A stretch of DNA of 64,000 nucleotides from Tamlana sp. 2_MG-2023 (lineage in GTDB: Bacteria > Bacteroidota > Bacteroidia > Flavobacteriales > Flavobacteriaceae), in the NCBI RefSeq assembly GCF_030548465.1, contig NZ_JAUOSF010000005.1:362035-426034 (forward strand), given 5' to 3'. This document shows, piece after piece, positions 36,784 to 45,966 of the stretch. The translations under genes were made by a program, and so were the position numbers. Each line of letters starts with the position of its first letter. Positions within the stretch are counted from its first letter, which is position 1. The notes below the pieces were generated by a model. It was not told where the DNA came from. It saw only the letters and a program-made list of their open reading frames with translations, and did no database searches.

Positions 36784-37134
36784 CTATTCTGCTTCCTTTA
36801 CTGGAGCTGCATCATTAGTTGTTGCAGGAACATCAGGTAAAGCTACTGGAGTTGAAACCGCATCAGTATCTAAAGCTTTAGATTCGTTGTTAGCAGGTCC
36901 TCTGTTGATAGCCACGTTAGAAGCTAAAATTAATACCAATAGTAAGGTTGCTAAGTACCAAGTACTCTTGTCTAAGAAATCTGTGGTTTTCTTTACACCA
37001 CCTAATTGTTGTGTTCCACCACCACCGAAAGATGATGATAATCCGCCACCTTTAGGGTTTTGAACCATGATTACTACGATAAGTAAAAACGCTACCACCA
37101 CTATAAGGACTAAAAATATTGTAAACGTACTCAT
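36784..37134 (-). CDS. secG: Preprotein translocase subunit SecG
   Basis: SecG is the small membrane subunit of SecYEG. The 116-residue protein has two helices (about 4-24 and 58-76) joined by the typical Gly-rich loop QNPKGGGLSSSFGGGG. The C-terminal tail of about 35 residues (rich in Ala, Pro, Thr, Asp) is longer than in E. coli, a common Bacteroidota feature. Its start overlaps the last base of the preceding gene's stop. Confidence 0.95.
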   Translation of the reverse strand: MSTFTIFLVLIVVVAFLLIVVIMVQNPKGGGLSSSFGGGGTQQLGGVKKTTDFLDKSTWYLATLLLVLILASNVAINRGPANNESKALDTDAVSTPVALPDVPATTNDAAPVKEAE

Positions 37135-38096
37135 TATTTTTTATTGTTTTGTTCTTGTAATTGCTCTACTGCTCTAATTTGGTTTGCAAAGAAACTACTT
37201 TTTTCTGGATATTTCAAACTTAAAATTTTATAAGATTGAATTGCCTTTTTAAAGTTTTTTTGTTCTACGTAAATTCGTGCTAAAGTCTCTGTCATTAAGG
37301 CTTCCGGCTGAATCATTTGCGCTTGAGCCAAATTCCCTTTCTGTAATAAGGGTTTTGTCGGACTAATTTTAGGATTTTCAGCGATGAATTTATCGATAAG
37401 TTTGAACTTTTGTTCCTTTTCTAAATCTGTAGAAGGCACTGTTTCAGCAATTTCATCTTCAGTATTTATAGGTTCTTTCTCTTCAGAAGATCTTTCAATA
37501 GGCGCAAAACGTGTTAATTGTAACCATTCATTAAAAGAATGTGATTCTTTTTTATTAAAAGGAAGTGGTTTACCCAAATCTAAAACTGTTTCAGCGGAAG
37601 ATGTTTCTGTTTCCAGTGTCTCTTTTGAAGCTTCAGCGGCTTTAGTCGATTTTTCAAGTAAAGGTGTTTCTTTTAGAGGCCTCGCTTCTTTTGGTTCAAA
37701 AAGTGCTGGATCTAAAACACCATCGGTATCACTAATTTGTTGTTTCAAAGTATCGTCAATAGTCACTTTTCTGTCTATTGAAAGATCTTCTATTTCTACA
37801 GGAATATTTCCTAAATAAGAACTGTTGTTTTTTATGGTTTCAGAAATTTCATTTTGAACAAATATTTCTGAAGTTATAAAGTCAAATAAAATGCTTCGAT
37901 CCGCAGTGTAGGCTGCTGTTGTTTTTAGTTCTTGATTGTATTGTAAGCTACTTTGCTCCTTGAGACCTTTTAGGTAAATGGCGCGAGCCGACTGAAAATA
38001 GGGAAACTTCGTGATTACCGATTTTAGCCCATCAGTTTGCGCGTTCGTTAAAACTTGTGGATTTTGGAGAATTTGTATGTAATCTTCTTGATTCAT
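37134..38096 (-). CDS. TPR-like protein of unknown function between lptE and secG
   Basis: A 320-residue protein with no signal peptide. The N-terminal part (MNQEDYIQILQNPQ, FPYFQSARAIYLKGL, YNQELKTTAAYTADRSILFDFI) is helical; the middle (about 120-235) is acidic, low-complexity and probably disordered; the C-terminus (about 250-315) has a TPR-like pair of helices (MTETLARIYVEQKNFKKAI, YPEKSSFFANQI). ATG 38096 is preferred to the TTG at 38108. It is translationally linked to secG (one shared base) and lies after lptE, so an envelope or secretion role is possible but unproven. Confidence 0.85.
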   Translation of the reverse strand: MNQEDYIQILQNPQVLTNAQTDGLKSVITKFPYFQSARAIYLKGLKEQSSLQYNQELKTTAAYTADRSILFDFITSEIFVQNEISETIKNNSSYLGNIPVEIEDLSIDRKVTIDDTLKQQISDTDGVLDPALFEPKEARPLKETPLLEKSTKAAEASKETLETETSSAETVLDLGKPLPFNKKESHSFNEWLQLTRFAPIERSSEEKEPINTEDEIAETVPSTDLEKEQKFKLIDKFIAENPKISPTKPLLQKGNLAQAQMIQPEALMTETLARIYVEQKNFKKAIQSYKILSLKYPEKSSFFANQIRAVEQLQEQNNKK

Positions 38097-38105
38097 TGGC
38101 CGTGC

Positions 38106-38113
38106 CAAATTTA
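38106..38113 (-). promoter_or_regulatory. -7 element upstream of the TPR-like gene
   Basis: The minus strand reads TAAATTTG, ending 9 nt before ATG 38096. A transcript from here would be almost leaderless. No TTG lies at the right distance. Confidence 0.4.
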
Positions 38114-38139
38114 GTAATTTTAAATATGAAAGGCTGGTT

Positions 38140-38649
38140 TTACCACTTGGCTAGGGTTGCATTGAAAATATCTTGTGTAATACGTTCAAATATTTCTTCG
38201 TGAGCTGTTGTTTTTTGGGTGCCAATAAGTTGATCGGTTCCTGGGTAATCATAGAAAAATGAAAAACGCTGCTCCAAATCGTCTTCAGGCTTTTTTCTGT
38301 TGATAAATCTTAGACTTACACTAATTGTTAATCTATTCTGCGCGGCTATTTGGTCTGAAGTTGCTGTGGTTGGTGAGATTCTATACTCTGTAATTTCACC
38401 TTCGTAAACTAAATCACCACCAGAAGGCACTAAGTTTAAATTGGTTTGATTCTGAATTAAATCTTCTAAAGCTAGTTTAAAGTCACGTTCTAAACCTGGT
38501 TCTACAAGAAGCGCAGTGTTTTCAAAACGATTAACTTGATAGGTGGTTACCCCCGCAGGAATAGAAGCTCCTGTAAAAGAATAGATGCCACAGCCTAAAA
38601 ATGTTAAGCTAAATACGGCAAGGGCTATGTGTTTTAAATATTTTTTCAT
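38140..38649 (-). CDS. lptE: LPS-assembly lipoprotein LptE
   Basis: LptE plugs the LptD barrel and helps place LPS in the outer leaflet. The 169-residue protein has a lipoprotein signal ending FLGC (C20), then GIYSFTGASIPAGVTTYQVN, the start typical of Bacteroidota LptE, and a compact alpha/beta domain (FKLALEDLIQNQTNLNLV, GDLVYEGEITEYRI). It follows the sigma-54 activator gene by 52 nt on the same strand. Confidence 0.9.
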   Translation of the reverse strand: MKKYLKHIALAVFSLTFLGCGIYSFTGASIPAGVTTYQVNRFENTALLVEPGLERDFKLALEDLIQNQTNLNLVPSGGDLVYEGEITEYRISPTTATSDQIAAQNRLTISVSLRFINRKKPEDDLEQRFSFFYDYPGTDQLIGTQKTTAHEEIFERITQDIFNATLAKW

Positions 38650-38701
38650 TCTGAATAACTATAACTTAATAAGCAGGTTTATAAGGTTGTAAAACTTATT
38701 T

Positions 38702-39973
38702 CTAAAGATCATACTGTTTAATTTTGCGATATAAGGTACGCTCGCTAATACCTAATTCTGCGGCAGCTAATTTACGCTTTCCTTGATGACGCTCAAGTGA
38801 TTTTTTAATAAGTTCGAGTTCCTTTTGATGAAGCGATAAGGTTTCTTCTTCCTCGATTTCTTCAGCAAAATGATATTTATCTTGAATAGGAGCGAGGTCT
38901 TCCTCAATGGCATGTTCATTAATTGAAAGTAGCTCTGTTTCTGGGTCTAACGATTCTTCATAATCGGTGTCCTCATCGTCTTCATCGCCATAAATTTTCT
39001 GAATTAAACTTTCGTTGTTTTTCTCAACATCTTTGGTGTTGCCATTTTTCATCAACTCCATGGTGAGTTTTTTCAAATCGTTCAAGTCACTTTTCATATC
39101 AAAAAGCACTTTGTACAGTATCTCACGTTCACTACTAAAGTCACTTTCCGATTTTGATGTTTTTATAACAGCAGGCAAATTAGTTGAAGCCGAATCTGGT
39201 AAATAACCACGTAGAATTTCTGAAGTAATGGTTCTATTCTGCTCTAAAACCGAAAGTTGCTCAGCGATATTTCGTAACTGACGAATGTTACCACCCCAAC
39301 GGAATTTTATAAGCATTTGTATCGCGTTATCGCTAAGTTTTACGGTAGGCATTTTATATTTCAAAGCAAAATCGCTCGCAAACTTTCTGAATAATAAGTG
39401 GATGTCATCCTGGCGTTCGCGTAACGGCGGCAAATTGATATCTACTGTGCTTAAACGGTAGTATAAATCTTCACGAAATTTTTCTTTTTCAATAGCTTCA
39501 AACATATTTACGTTTGTAGCTGCAACGATGCGAACATTGGTTTTTTGTACTTTACTAGAACCTACTTTTAGAAACTCGCCATTTTCTAAAACACGTAATA
39601 AACGAACCTGTGTAGTTAAGGGTAATTCGCCAACTTCATCTAGAAAAATGGTTCCGCCATCAGCAACTTCAAAATAACCTGCTCTGGTTTGCGAAGCGCC
39701 TGTAAAAGCGCCTTTTTCGTGACCAAAAAGTTCACTGTCTATGGTGCCTTCAGGAATCGCACCACAGTTTACAGCGATATATTTGTTGTGTTTTCTGTGT
39801 GATAACTGATGTATTATTTTAGGAATACTCTCTTTACCTACACCACTTTCTCCTGTAACTAAAACCGAAATATCTGTAGGTGCCACTTGAATGGCTTTTT
39901 CGATAGCACGATTTAATGCTGGTGTATTCCCAATAATACCAAAACGTTGTTTTATTGCTTGAACTGATTCCAT
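38702..39973 (-). CDS. Sigma-54-dependent transcriptional activator without receiver domain
   Basis: A 423-residue bacterial enhancer-binding protein. The AAA+ domain starts at once (about 15-250) with Walker A GESGVGKE, the sigma-54 contact loop GAFTGA, Walker B GGTIFLDEVGEL and the arginine region (YYRLSTVDINLPPLRER). A long acidic linker (about 300-385; DEDDEDTDYEES) leads to a Fis-type HTH at the end (LAAAELGISERTLYRKI). No receiver, PAS or GAF sensor is present, so its activity must be controlled by level or by a partner. ATG 39973 (MESVQAIKQRF) is preferred to ATG 39982. It is followed by lptE. Confidence 0.94.
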   Translation of the reverse strand: MESVQAIKQRFGIIGNTPALNRAIEKAIQVAPTDISVLVTGESGVGKESIPKIIHQLSHRKHNKYIAVNCGAIPEGTIDSELFGHEKGAFTGASQTRAGYFEVADGGTIFLDEVGELPLTTQVRLLRVLENGEFLKVGSSKVQKTNVRIVAATNVNMFEAIEKEKFREDLYYRLSTVDINLPPLRERQDDIHLLFRKFASDFALKYKMPTVKLSDNAIQMLIKFRWGGNIRQLRNIAEQLSVLEQNRTITSEILRGYLPDSASTNLPAVIKTSKSESDFSSEREILYKVLFDMKSDLNDLKKLTMELMKNGNTKDVEKNNESLIQKIYGDEDDEDTDYEESLDPETELLSINEHAIEEDLAPIQDKYHFAEEIEEEETLSLHQKELELIKKSLERHQGKRKLAAAELGISERTLYRKIKQYDL

Positions 39974-39980
39974 AATTTTC

Positions 39981-40000
39981 ATTTCCGTGAAAACGGAAAT
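39981..40000. repeat. 20-nt palindromic hairpin upstream of the sigma-54 activator
   Basis: ATTTCCGT and ACGGAAAT form an 8-bp stem with a tetraloop, 7 nt upstream of the preferred start codon; the alternative ATG at 39982 lies inside it. Confidence 0.8.
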
Positions 40001-40064
40001 CTTTTTAATTTATTAATTATTTATGCCGTAATCCCTTTAATTTTTTCTTAAATCAATTTAGGTC

Positions 40065-41525
40065 TTACTCTGCAGTTTCTCCTTCGGGGATTAGGGGGCT
40101 TGCCTCCCCAATTAAAGTGGCACTTGTACAATCGGTAACTTTTACATTTACAAAATCACCAATGTTGTAATGTGCTTTAGGGAAAACACATACGATGTTT
40201 TGCGATGTTCTTCCAGACCATTGTTCGGCAGATTTTTTTGATTCCTTTTCAATTAAAACTTCTACAACAGTATTTAAATGTTCTTTGGTTCTAATTTCAC
40301 TATGAATACGTTGTAAATCCACAATGTCTTGAAGTCTACGTTTTTTAGTTTCTTCAGGAACATCATCCTCCATATTTCTTCCAGCCATGGTGCCTGGACG
40401 CTCCGAGTAAGTAAACATATATCCAAAGTTATATTTTACGTACTCCATTAAGGAAACGGTATCTTGAAAATCTTCTTCTGTTTCTGTAGGAAACCCAACA
40501 ATCATATCCTGACTGATGGCACAATTTGGTATAATGCGACGAATGTTGTCAATCAATTCGAAGTATTCTTCACGCGTATGCAAACGGTTCATGGCTTTTA
40601 AAACGCGGTTACTACCACTTTGAACTGGTAAATGGATGTGATTGCAAATGTTATCGAATTTTGCCATCGTTTCAATCACATCAAGCGTTAAATCTTGAGG
40701 ATTAGATGTTGAAAATCGAATACGCATTTTAGGTTGTGCTTTGGCGCAAATTTCTAACAAGTTTGAAAAGTTTACCGCTGTCGCTTTTTGCATATCGCTG
40801 GCTTTTTCAAAATCTTTTTTCAATCCGCCACCGTACCAAAGGTAACTGTCTACGTTTTGACCTAAGAGTGTTATTTCTTTGTAACCTCTGTTCCATAAGT
40901 CATTTACTTCTTCAAGAATACTTTGAGGATCGCGACTACGCTCACGACCGCGAGTAAAAGGTACCACACAAAAAGTACACATATTATCACAACCTCGTGT
41001 AATGGAAACAAAAGCGGTAACACCATTTGTGTTTAATCGTACAGGTGAAATGTCGCCATAAGTTTCTTCCTTTGAAAGAATCACGTTAATAGCATCTCGA
41101 CCTTCGTCAACTTCAGCTAAAAGATTTGGTAAATCTTTGTAGGCATCAGGGCCAACTACTAAATCGACGATTTTTTCTTCTTCAAGAAATTTTGTTTTTA
41201 AGCGTTCTGCCATACAGCCTAAAACTCCAACTTTCATTTTCGGATTTAGGTCGCGCTTAACGGCATTATATTTTTCTAAACGTTTACGTACGGTTTGTTC
41301 TGCCTTATCTCGAATAGAGCAAGTGTTTACTAGAACTAAATCGGCTTCTTCTAGTTTTTGCGTGGTGTTAAAACCTTGGTTCGCCATAATAGACGCCACG
41401 ATTTCACTATCACTAAAATTCATGGAACATCCGTAACTTTCAATAAATAGTTTACGTTTGTTGGTGTCTTTTTGTTCTAAAACTAAGGCTTCTCCTTGTT
41501 TGTTTTCGTCTATAATCTTTTCCAT
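40065..41525 (-). CDS. miaB: tRNA-2-methylthio-N6-dimethylallyladenosine synthase
   Basis: MiaB adds the 2-methylthio group to i6A37 of tRNAs using radical SAM chemistry. The 486-residue protein has three domains: N-terminal UPF0004 with cluster ligands C33, C69 and C104; radical SAM with C179-x3-C183-x2-C186 (RGCDNMCTFC); and a C-terminal TRAM domain (about 415-480). The N-terminus has an extra 25 or so residues before FIESYGC, common in Bacteroidota. A promoter lies 36 nt upstream. Confidence 0.97.
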   Translation of the reverse strand: MEKIIDENKQGEALVLEQKDTNKRKLFIESYGCSMNFSDSEIVASIMANQGFNTTQKLEEADLVLVNTCSIRDKAEQTVRKRLEKYNAVKRDLNPKMKVGVLGCMAERLKTKFLEEEKIVDLVVGPDAYKDLPNLLAEVDEGRDAINVILSKEETYGDISPVRLNTNGVTAFVSITRGCDNMCTFCVVPFTRGRERSRDPQSILEEVNDLWNRGYKEITLLGQNVDSYLWYGGGLKKDFEKASDMQKATAVNFSNLLEICAKAQPKMRIRFSTSNPQDLTLDVIETMAKFDNICNHIHLPVQSGSNRVLKAMNRLHTREEYFELIDNIRRIIPNCAISQDMIVGFPTETEEDFQDTVSLMEYVKYNFGYMFTYSERPGTMAGRNMEDDVPEETKKRRLQDIVDLQRIHSEIRTKEHLNTVVEVLIEKESKKSAEQWSGRTSQNIVCVFPKAHYNIGDFVNVKVTDCTSATLIGEASPLIPEGETAE

Positions 41526-41560
41526 AATTTACTGAAACCTTTTATCGGTCAATAAGCACG

Positions 41561-41592
41561 CAAAGATACAATTTAATTATGATTTGTGACAA
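41561..41592 (-). promoter_or_regulatory. miaB promoter
   Basis: Minus strand: TTG (41592-41590), 21 nt, TATCTTTG (41568-41561), 36 nt upstream of the ATG. Confidence 0.65.
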
Positions 41593-41711
41593 AGTGACAG
41601 TTCGATTTTAGCACACAATTAAGATTGTTTTAATGATTCATAGAGGTTTTGCTTTCGGTTATGTTAAAATAAATTATTTTTAACCCCGATTAACCACAAA
41701 AGCTAACTTCC

Positions 41712-42476
41712 ATGACTACACTTGACAGTTTATTTGAAAAAATTGAGAACGCTAAAAATTTAGATTTCGGTACCATTATAGATCAAGTGATTTCATTATT
41801 TAAAAAAGTGTGGCAAAAAGGGTTAGTGCTTGTTTTGATTATAGTAGTGTGCGCCGGGGTCGCAGGGGTGTTATTTAACCTTATTGGTTTAAGTGGGTCT
41901 ACCAATTTAATGTTAGATGAAGGTTTTAATATCAATACTTTTATAGATAATTACTCTAAAAATGTAATATACGCCATCCCGCAAAACATATTAATAAGCA
42001 CTTTAACCATGGCGTTTTTAGCAGCCTTTTATAGAATTTGTAAGAGTGAGCTATTAGAGGAGAACCTTCAAGATGATTATTTCTACTTTTTTAAGCATGG
42101 TTATTTCTCCAAACTTTTAACTCTTGGAATGATACATACGGGAATATCAACCCTAGCATTGTTTCTATTTGTAATTCCTGCGATCTACGTGTATGTGCCA
42201 TTAGGGTATATTTCTGTGTTTTTTGCTTTCAATCCAGATTTAAGTGAGATAGAAATACTCAAGGCGAGTTTTAAATTAGGAAACAAAAAATGGTTAATAT
42301 CATTTGGGACCATGTTTGTCGCTAGTTTAATGGGAGCTCTGGGTATTTTAGGTTGCGGTATCGGTATTCTGTTTACCATATCTATTGCTTATTTACCAGT
42401 GTTTTTCATTTACAAAGAAGTTGTTGGTTTCGAAAAGAAAAGTGCTATAGATGAAATCGGTAATTCAATCCAATAA
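41712..42476 (+). CDS. Polytopic membrane protein, paralogue 1
   Basis: A 254-residue membrane protein with about six helices. It starts with an amphipathic segment (LDFGTIIDQVISLFKKVWQKG) and ends with AIDEIGNSIQ. The core FFAFNPDLSEIEILKASFKLGNKKW recurs nearly unchanged in the next gene. Proteins of this layout are often mis-named beta-carotene monooxygenase in flavobacteria; the residues of that enzyme are not seen. A resemblance to the membrane domain of GDPD/YciC-type proteins is possible. Function unknown. Confidence 0.8.
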   Translation: MTTLDSLFEKIENAKNLDFGTIIDQVISLFKKVWQKGLVLVLIIVVCAGVAGVLFNLIGLSGSTNLMLDEGFNINTFIDNYSKNVIYAIPQNILISTLTMAFLAAFYRICKSELLEENLQDDYFYFFKHGYFSKLLTLGMIHTGISTLALFLFVIPAIYVYVPLGYISVFFAFNPDLSEIEILKASFKLGNKKWLISFGTMFVASLMGALGILGCGIGILFTISIAYLPVFFIYKEVVGFEKKSAIDEIGNSIQ

Positions 42477-42514
42477 AATAATTAACCATATCATATTTAT
42501 TTAACCCAAACATT

Positions 42515-43297
42515 ATGAATCCAATTACTAGTTTATTAGAGAAAATACAAAACGGAAAATCACTCGATTTTGGAGATATATTTGGAGCCTCTATAGATTT
42601 ATTTAAAAAGACATGGCTTCAAGGTTTTATATTAATAATATTGACTTTGGTAGTTGTGATACCATTGATTATAGCTCTATATGCACCCTTAATAGGATTG
42701 ATCATGTCGCAGGGGCAAGAGGGACTTGTTGATGATGATGCCATGCTTTCCTTTTTTGGAGGAATGTCTTTATTATATAGTCTTTTAGTTATAATTGGAT
42801 TCTTTGTAGTAGGAGCGGTTTATTTTGCACTTAACGCAGGTTTTTATAGAATTATGAGAAAACTTGATGCTAACGAAAATACAGTGATCAAAGATTATTT
42901 TTACTTTTTTAAACTATCATACTTAAGCAAAGGGATGATAATTACGTTAATTTCAATGCTGATAGGTATTGTGTCCCTAATGCTTTGCTATATACCATTT
43001 ATATATGCTATTGTGCCATTATCGTTTTTTGCGGTTATCTTTGCGTTTAATCCAGAATTATCTGCAACTGAAATTATAAAAGCAAGTTTTAAGTTGGCTA
43101 ATAAGTATTGGTTAGTTTCTTTTGGGCTAATTGTAGTGTCTTCTATTTTATCACAACTTGTGGGGTATTTAGCTTGCGGAATAGGACTTTTGTTTACAGC
43201 TTCATTTATTTATCACCCTATATATTTAATTTATAAAAATGTGATTGGTTTCAATGAAGTAAATGCGATTGATGAAATAGGAGTTTCAGATTATTAA
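42515..43297 (+). CDS. Polytopic membrane protein, paralogue 2
   Basis: A 260-residue paralogue of the preceding gene, 38 nt downstream. Shared blocks are LDFGDIFGASIDLFKKTW near the N-terminus, DYFYFFKLSYLSKGMI, FFAVIFAFNPELSATEIIKASFKLANKYWLVSFG, and the C-terminal NAIDEIG. About six hydrophobic helices are predicted. The pair probably arose by tandem duplication and may act as a heteromer; function unknown. Confidence 0.8.
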   Translation: MNPITSLLEKIQNGKSLDFGDIFGASIDLFKKTWLQGFILIILTLVVVIPLIIALYAPLIGLIMSQGQEGLVDDDAMLSFFGGMSLLYSLLVIIGFFVVGAVYFALNAGFYRIMRKLDANENTVIKDYFYFFKLSYLSKGMIITLISMLIGIVSLMLCYIPFIYAIVPLSFFAVIFAFNPELSATEIIKASFKLANKYWLVSFGLIVVSSILSQLVGYLACGIGLLFTASFIYHPIYLIYKNVIGFNEVNAIDEIGVSDY

Positions 43298-43407
43298 GGC
43301 TTATTTTTTATCAAAAAGACCTGTTTCAATACTGTTAAAAGCAGGTTTGCAAGCTGAAATAATTTACAGATAATGACGAATATGCTACAGATAACGTTTT
43401 TTTCATA

Positions 43408-43415
43408 TACATTTG
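43408..43415 (+). promoter_or_regulatory. topA -7 promoter element
   Basis: TACATTTG matches TAnnTTTG and ends 19 nt before the topA ATG. No clear -33 TTG. Confidence 0.5.
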
Positions 43416-43434
43416 TAGCTTCAAAAAATGAAGT

Positions 43435-45957
43435 ATGGCGAAGAATTTAGTAATCGTAGAGTCACCTGCAAAGGCGAAAACCATTGAAAAATTTCTAGGT
43501 AAAGATTTCAAAGTGGAATCAAGTTTCGGACATATATCCGATTTACCATCGAAAGAATTAGGGGTTAATGTTGAAGGTGATTTTAAACCGAAATACGAAG
43601 TTTCAAAAGATAAGAAAGCAGTTGTAAAAAAACTGAAAGACTTAGCGAAGAAAGCAGAAATGGTTTGGCTAGCAAGTGATGAGGATCGCGAGGGAGAAGC
43701 TATTGCATGGCATTTAGCGGAAACACTAAAACTTGATAAAGACAAAACCAAACGTATTGTTTTTCATGAGATTACAAAAACAGCTATTCAAAAAGCTATT
43801 GAAAACCCAAGAGGTATAGATTATGATTTAGTCGATGCACAACAAGCGCGTCGTGTGTTAGACCGTATAGTAGGTTACGAATTGTCACCTGTACTTTGGA
43901 GAAAAGTGAAGGGCGGACTTTCAGCTGGTCGTGTGCAGTCGGTTTCTGTGCGATTAATTGTTGAAAAAGAACGTGAAATTGAAGGATTCACACCGGTGGC
44001 TTCCTATAGAATAGATGCTGAATTTTCAAATGAAGATGGGCAAACGTTTAAAGCGAAGCTTCCGAAGAACTTTTCATCTAAGGAAGAAGCTCAGAAATTC
44101 TTAGAACAAAACGCTACTGCCGATTTTAAAGTTGCTGATTTAACAAAAAAACCAGCTAAAAAATCACCTGCAGCACCGTTTACCACGTCAACACTTCAGC
44201 AAGAAGCATCGCGTAAATTATATTTTTCAGTAAGTAAAACCATGACGATGGCGCAACGCCTTTATGAAGCTGGTTTAATTACTTATATGAGAACCGATAG
44301 TGTAAATTTATCTGATGAAGCACGAAAAGGTGCCGAAGCCGAAATTAAAAATGCCTACGGAGACGAATATAGCAAACCAAGAAATTACAAAGGAAAATCT
44401 AAAGGTGCTCAAGAAGCGCATGAGGCGATTCGTCCAACTAATTTTGCAACACACTCTGTTGATATTGATAGAGATCAAGCACGTTTATACGATTTAATTT
44501 GGAAACGTTCAATTGCATCACAAATGAGTGAAGCAGAACTAGAACGTACCAACGTAAAAATTGAAGCGTCAACACATAAAGAAACCTTTACAGCAAACGG
44601 AGAGGTTATTACTTTTGATGGATTTTTAAAGGTCTATTTGGAAGGTACCGATGATGAGGATGTAGAGCACGAAGGGATGTTGCCAGCCATGCGGGCGAAT
44701 GAAAAACTGCTGAATAGCTACATAACAGCTACAGAGCGTTACACTCGTGCGCCAGCAAGATATACCGAGGCTTCTCTAGTTAAGAAGTTAGAGGAATTAG
44801 GTATTGGTAGACCGTCTACTTATGCACCAACCATTTCAACCATTCAAAATAGAAATTATATTGAGAAGGGAACTATTGATGGTGTAGAGCGTGAGTATAC
44901 GCAGCTAGTTTTAAGTGAAGGCAATGTAAAAGATAATACCCTTTCGGAAAAAGTAGGTTCAGATAAAGGCAAGTTAGTTCCAACAGATATTGGAATGATT
45001 GTAACCGACTTTTTAGTGAATCATTTTGATGCGATTTTAGATTATAATTTCACGGCAAAAGTAGAAGCCGATTTTGATGAAATCGCTGAAGGAAATGAAA
45101 ACTGGATTAAAATGATGAAGGCTTTTTATAAAGACTTTCATCCAGTGGTTGAAGACGTTAAAGAAAATGCCGATAGAGAATCTGGTGAGCGTATTTTAGG
45201 TAAAGATCCTAAAACAGGTAAGCAGGTGAGTGTGCGTTTAGGGCGTTTCGGACCAATGGTTCAAATAGGTACTGTTGATGATGAAGAAAAACCGCAGTTT
45301 GCGAGCTTAAGTCCAGATCAGCAATTAACAACCATTACCTATGAAGAGGCTATGGATTTATTCCAACTTCCAAAAACATTAGGTAATTATGAAGGTGAAG
45401 AGGTTTTAGTGAATAATGGCCGTTTCGGGCCATATGTGAAGTTTGGAGAAGCTTATGTGTCGCTTCCTAAAGGAACAGATCCTCTAAGTGTAGAGATAGA
45501 CGATGCTATTGTTTTAATAAAGGAAAAGCAAAAGGCAGATGCCCCTATATATATGTATAACGATTTGCCTGTTCAAAAAGGTAAAGGACGTTTTGGGCCA
45601 TATATTAAATGGAACAATATGTTTATCAACGTGAACAAAAAATACGATTGGGATGATTTATCTGATGAAGATATTGTCGAATTAATTGAAACAAAAATTC
45701 AGAAGGAAATCGATAAAGTGATTCACAATTGGGAAGATGAAGGCATTCGTGTTGAAAAAGCCCGTTGGGGAAGACATAACGTTTTAAAAGGTAAGATTAA
45801 AGTAGAATTACCTAAAACTGTTGATGTTACTGAAATGACCTTAGAAGAAGCTCAAGGTATCATTGAAGCGGCTACACCTAAGAAAAAAGCCGCTAAAAAG
45901 AAGCCGGCTGCTAAAAAGAAACCAGCCGCAAAGAAAAAGCCAAGTGCAAAAAAGTAA
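43435..45957 (+). CDS. topA: DNA topoisomerase I
   Basis: A type IA topoisomerase that relaxes negative supercoils. The 840-residue protein has an N-terminal TOPRIM domain (IVESPAKAKTIEKFLG; DEDREGE at about 82-88), the active-site tyrosine Y284 in GLITYMRTDS, and the IGRPSTYAPTIS block. In place of zinc fingers, the C-terminus has three GRFGP repeats (about 602, 662, 720), then a Lys/Ala-rich tail (KKKPAAKKKPAAKKK) that probably binds DNA. It is followed, 9 nt later, by the arginase-fold gene. Confidence 0.97.
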   Translation: MAKNLVIVESPAKAKTIEKFLGKDFKVESSFGHISDLPSKELGVNVEGDFKPKYEVSKDKKAVVKKLKDLAKKAEMVWLASDEDREGEAIAWHLAETLKLDKDKTKRIVFHEITKTAIQKAIENPRGIDYDLVDAQQARRVLDRIVGYELSPVLWRKVKGGLSAGRVQSVSVRLIVEKEREIEGFTPVASYRIDAEFSNEDGQTFKAKLPKNFSSKEEAQKFLEQNATADFKVADLTKKPAKKSPAAPFTTSTLQQEASRKLYFSVSKTMTMAQRLYEAGLITYMRTDSVNLSDEARKGAEAEIKNAYGDEYSKPRNYKGKSKGAQEAHEAIRPTNFATHSVDIDRDQARLYDLIWKRSIASQMSEAELERTNVKIEASTHKETFTANGEVITFDGFLKVYLEGTDDEDVEHEGMLPAMRANEKLLNSYITATERYTRAPARYTEASLVKKLEELGIGRPSTYAPTISTIQNRNYIEKGTIDGVEREYTQLVLSEGNVKDNTLSEKVGSDKGKLVPTDIGMIVTDFLVNHFDAILDYNFTAKVEADFDEIAEGNENWIKMMKAFYKDFHPVVEDVKENADRESGERILGKDPKTGKQVSVRLGRFGPMVQIGTVDDEEKPQFASLSPDQQLTTITYEEAMDLFQLPKTLGNYEGEEVLVNNGRFGPYVKFGEAYVSLPKGTDPLSVEIDDAIVLIKEKQKADAPIYMYNDLPVQKGKGRFGPYIKWNNMFINVNKKYDWDDLSDEDIVELIETKIQKEIDKVIHNWEDEGIRVEKARWGRHNVLKGKIKVELPKTVDVTEMTLEEAQGIIEAATPKKKAAKKKPAAKKKPAAKKKPSAKK

Positions 45958-45966
45958 TTTAGAGAT

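Noticed and set aside
37384..37818. Ser-rich open frame antisense to the TPR-like gene
   Set aside because: Low-complexity mirror of the acidic, disordered middle of the sense protein.
41712..43297. Beta-carotene 15,15'-monooxygenase
   Set aside because: That enzyme has four conserved iron-binding histidines in a soluble propeller; these are six-helix membrane proteins without them.
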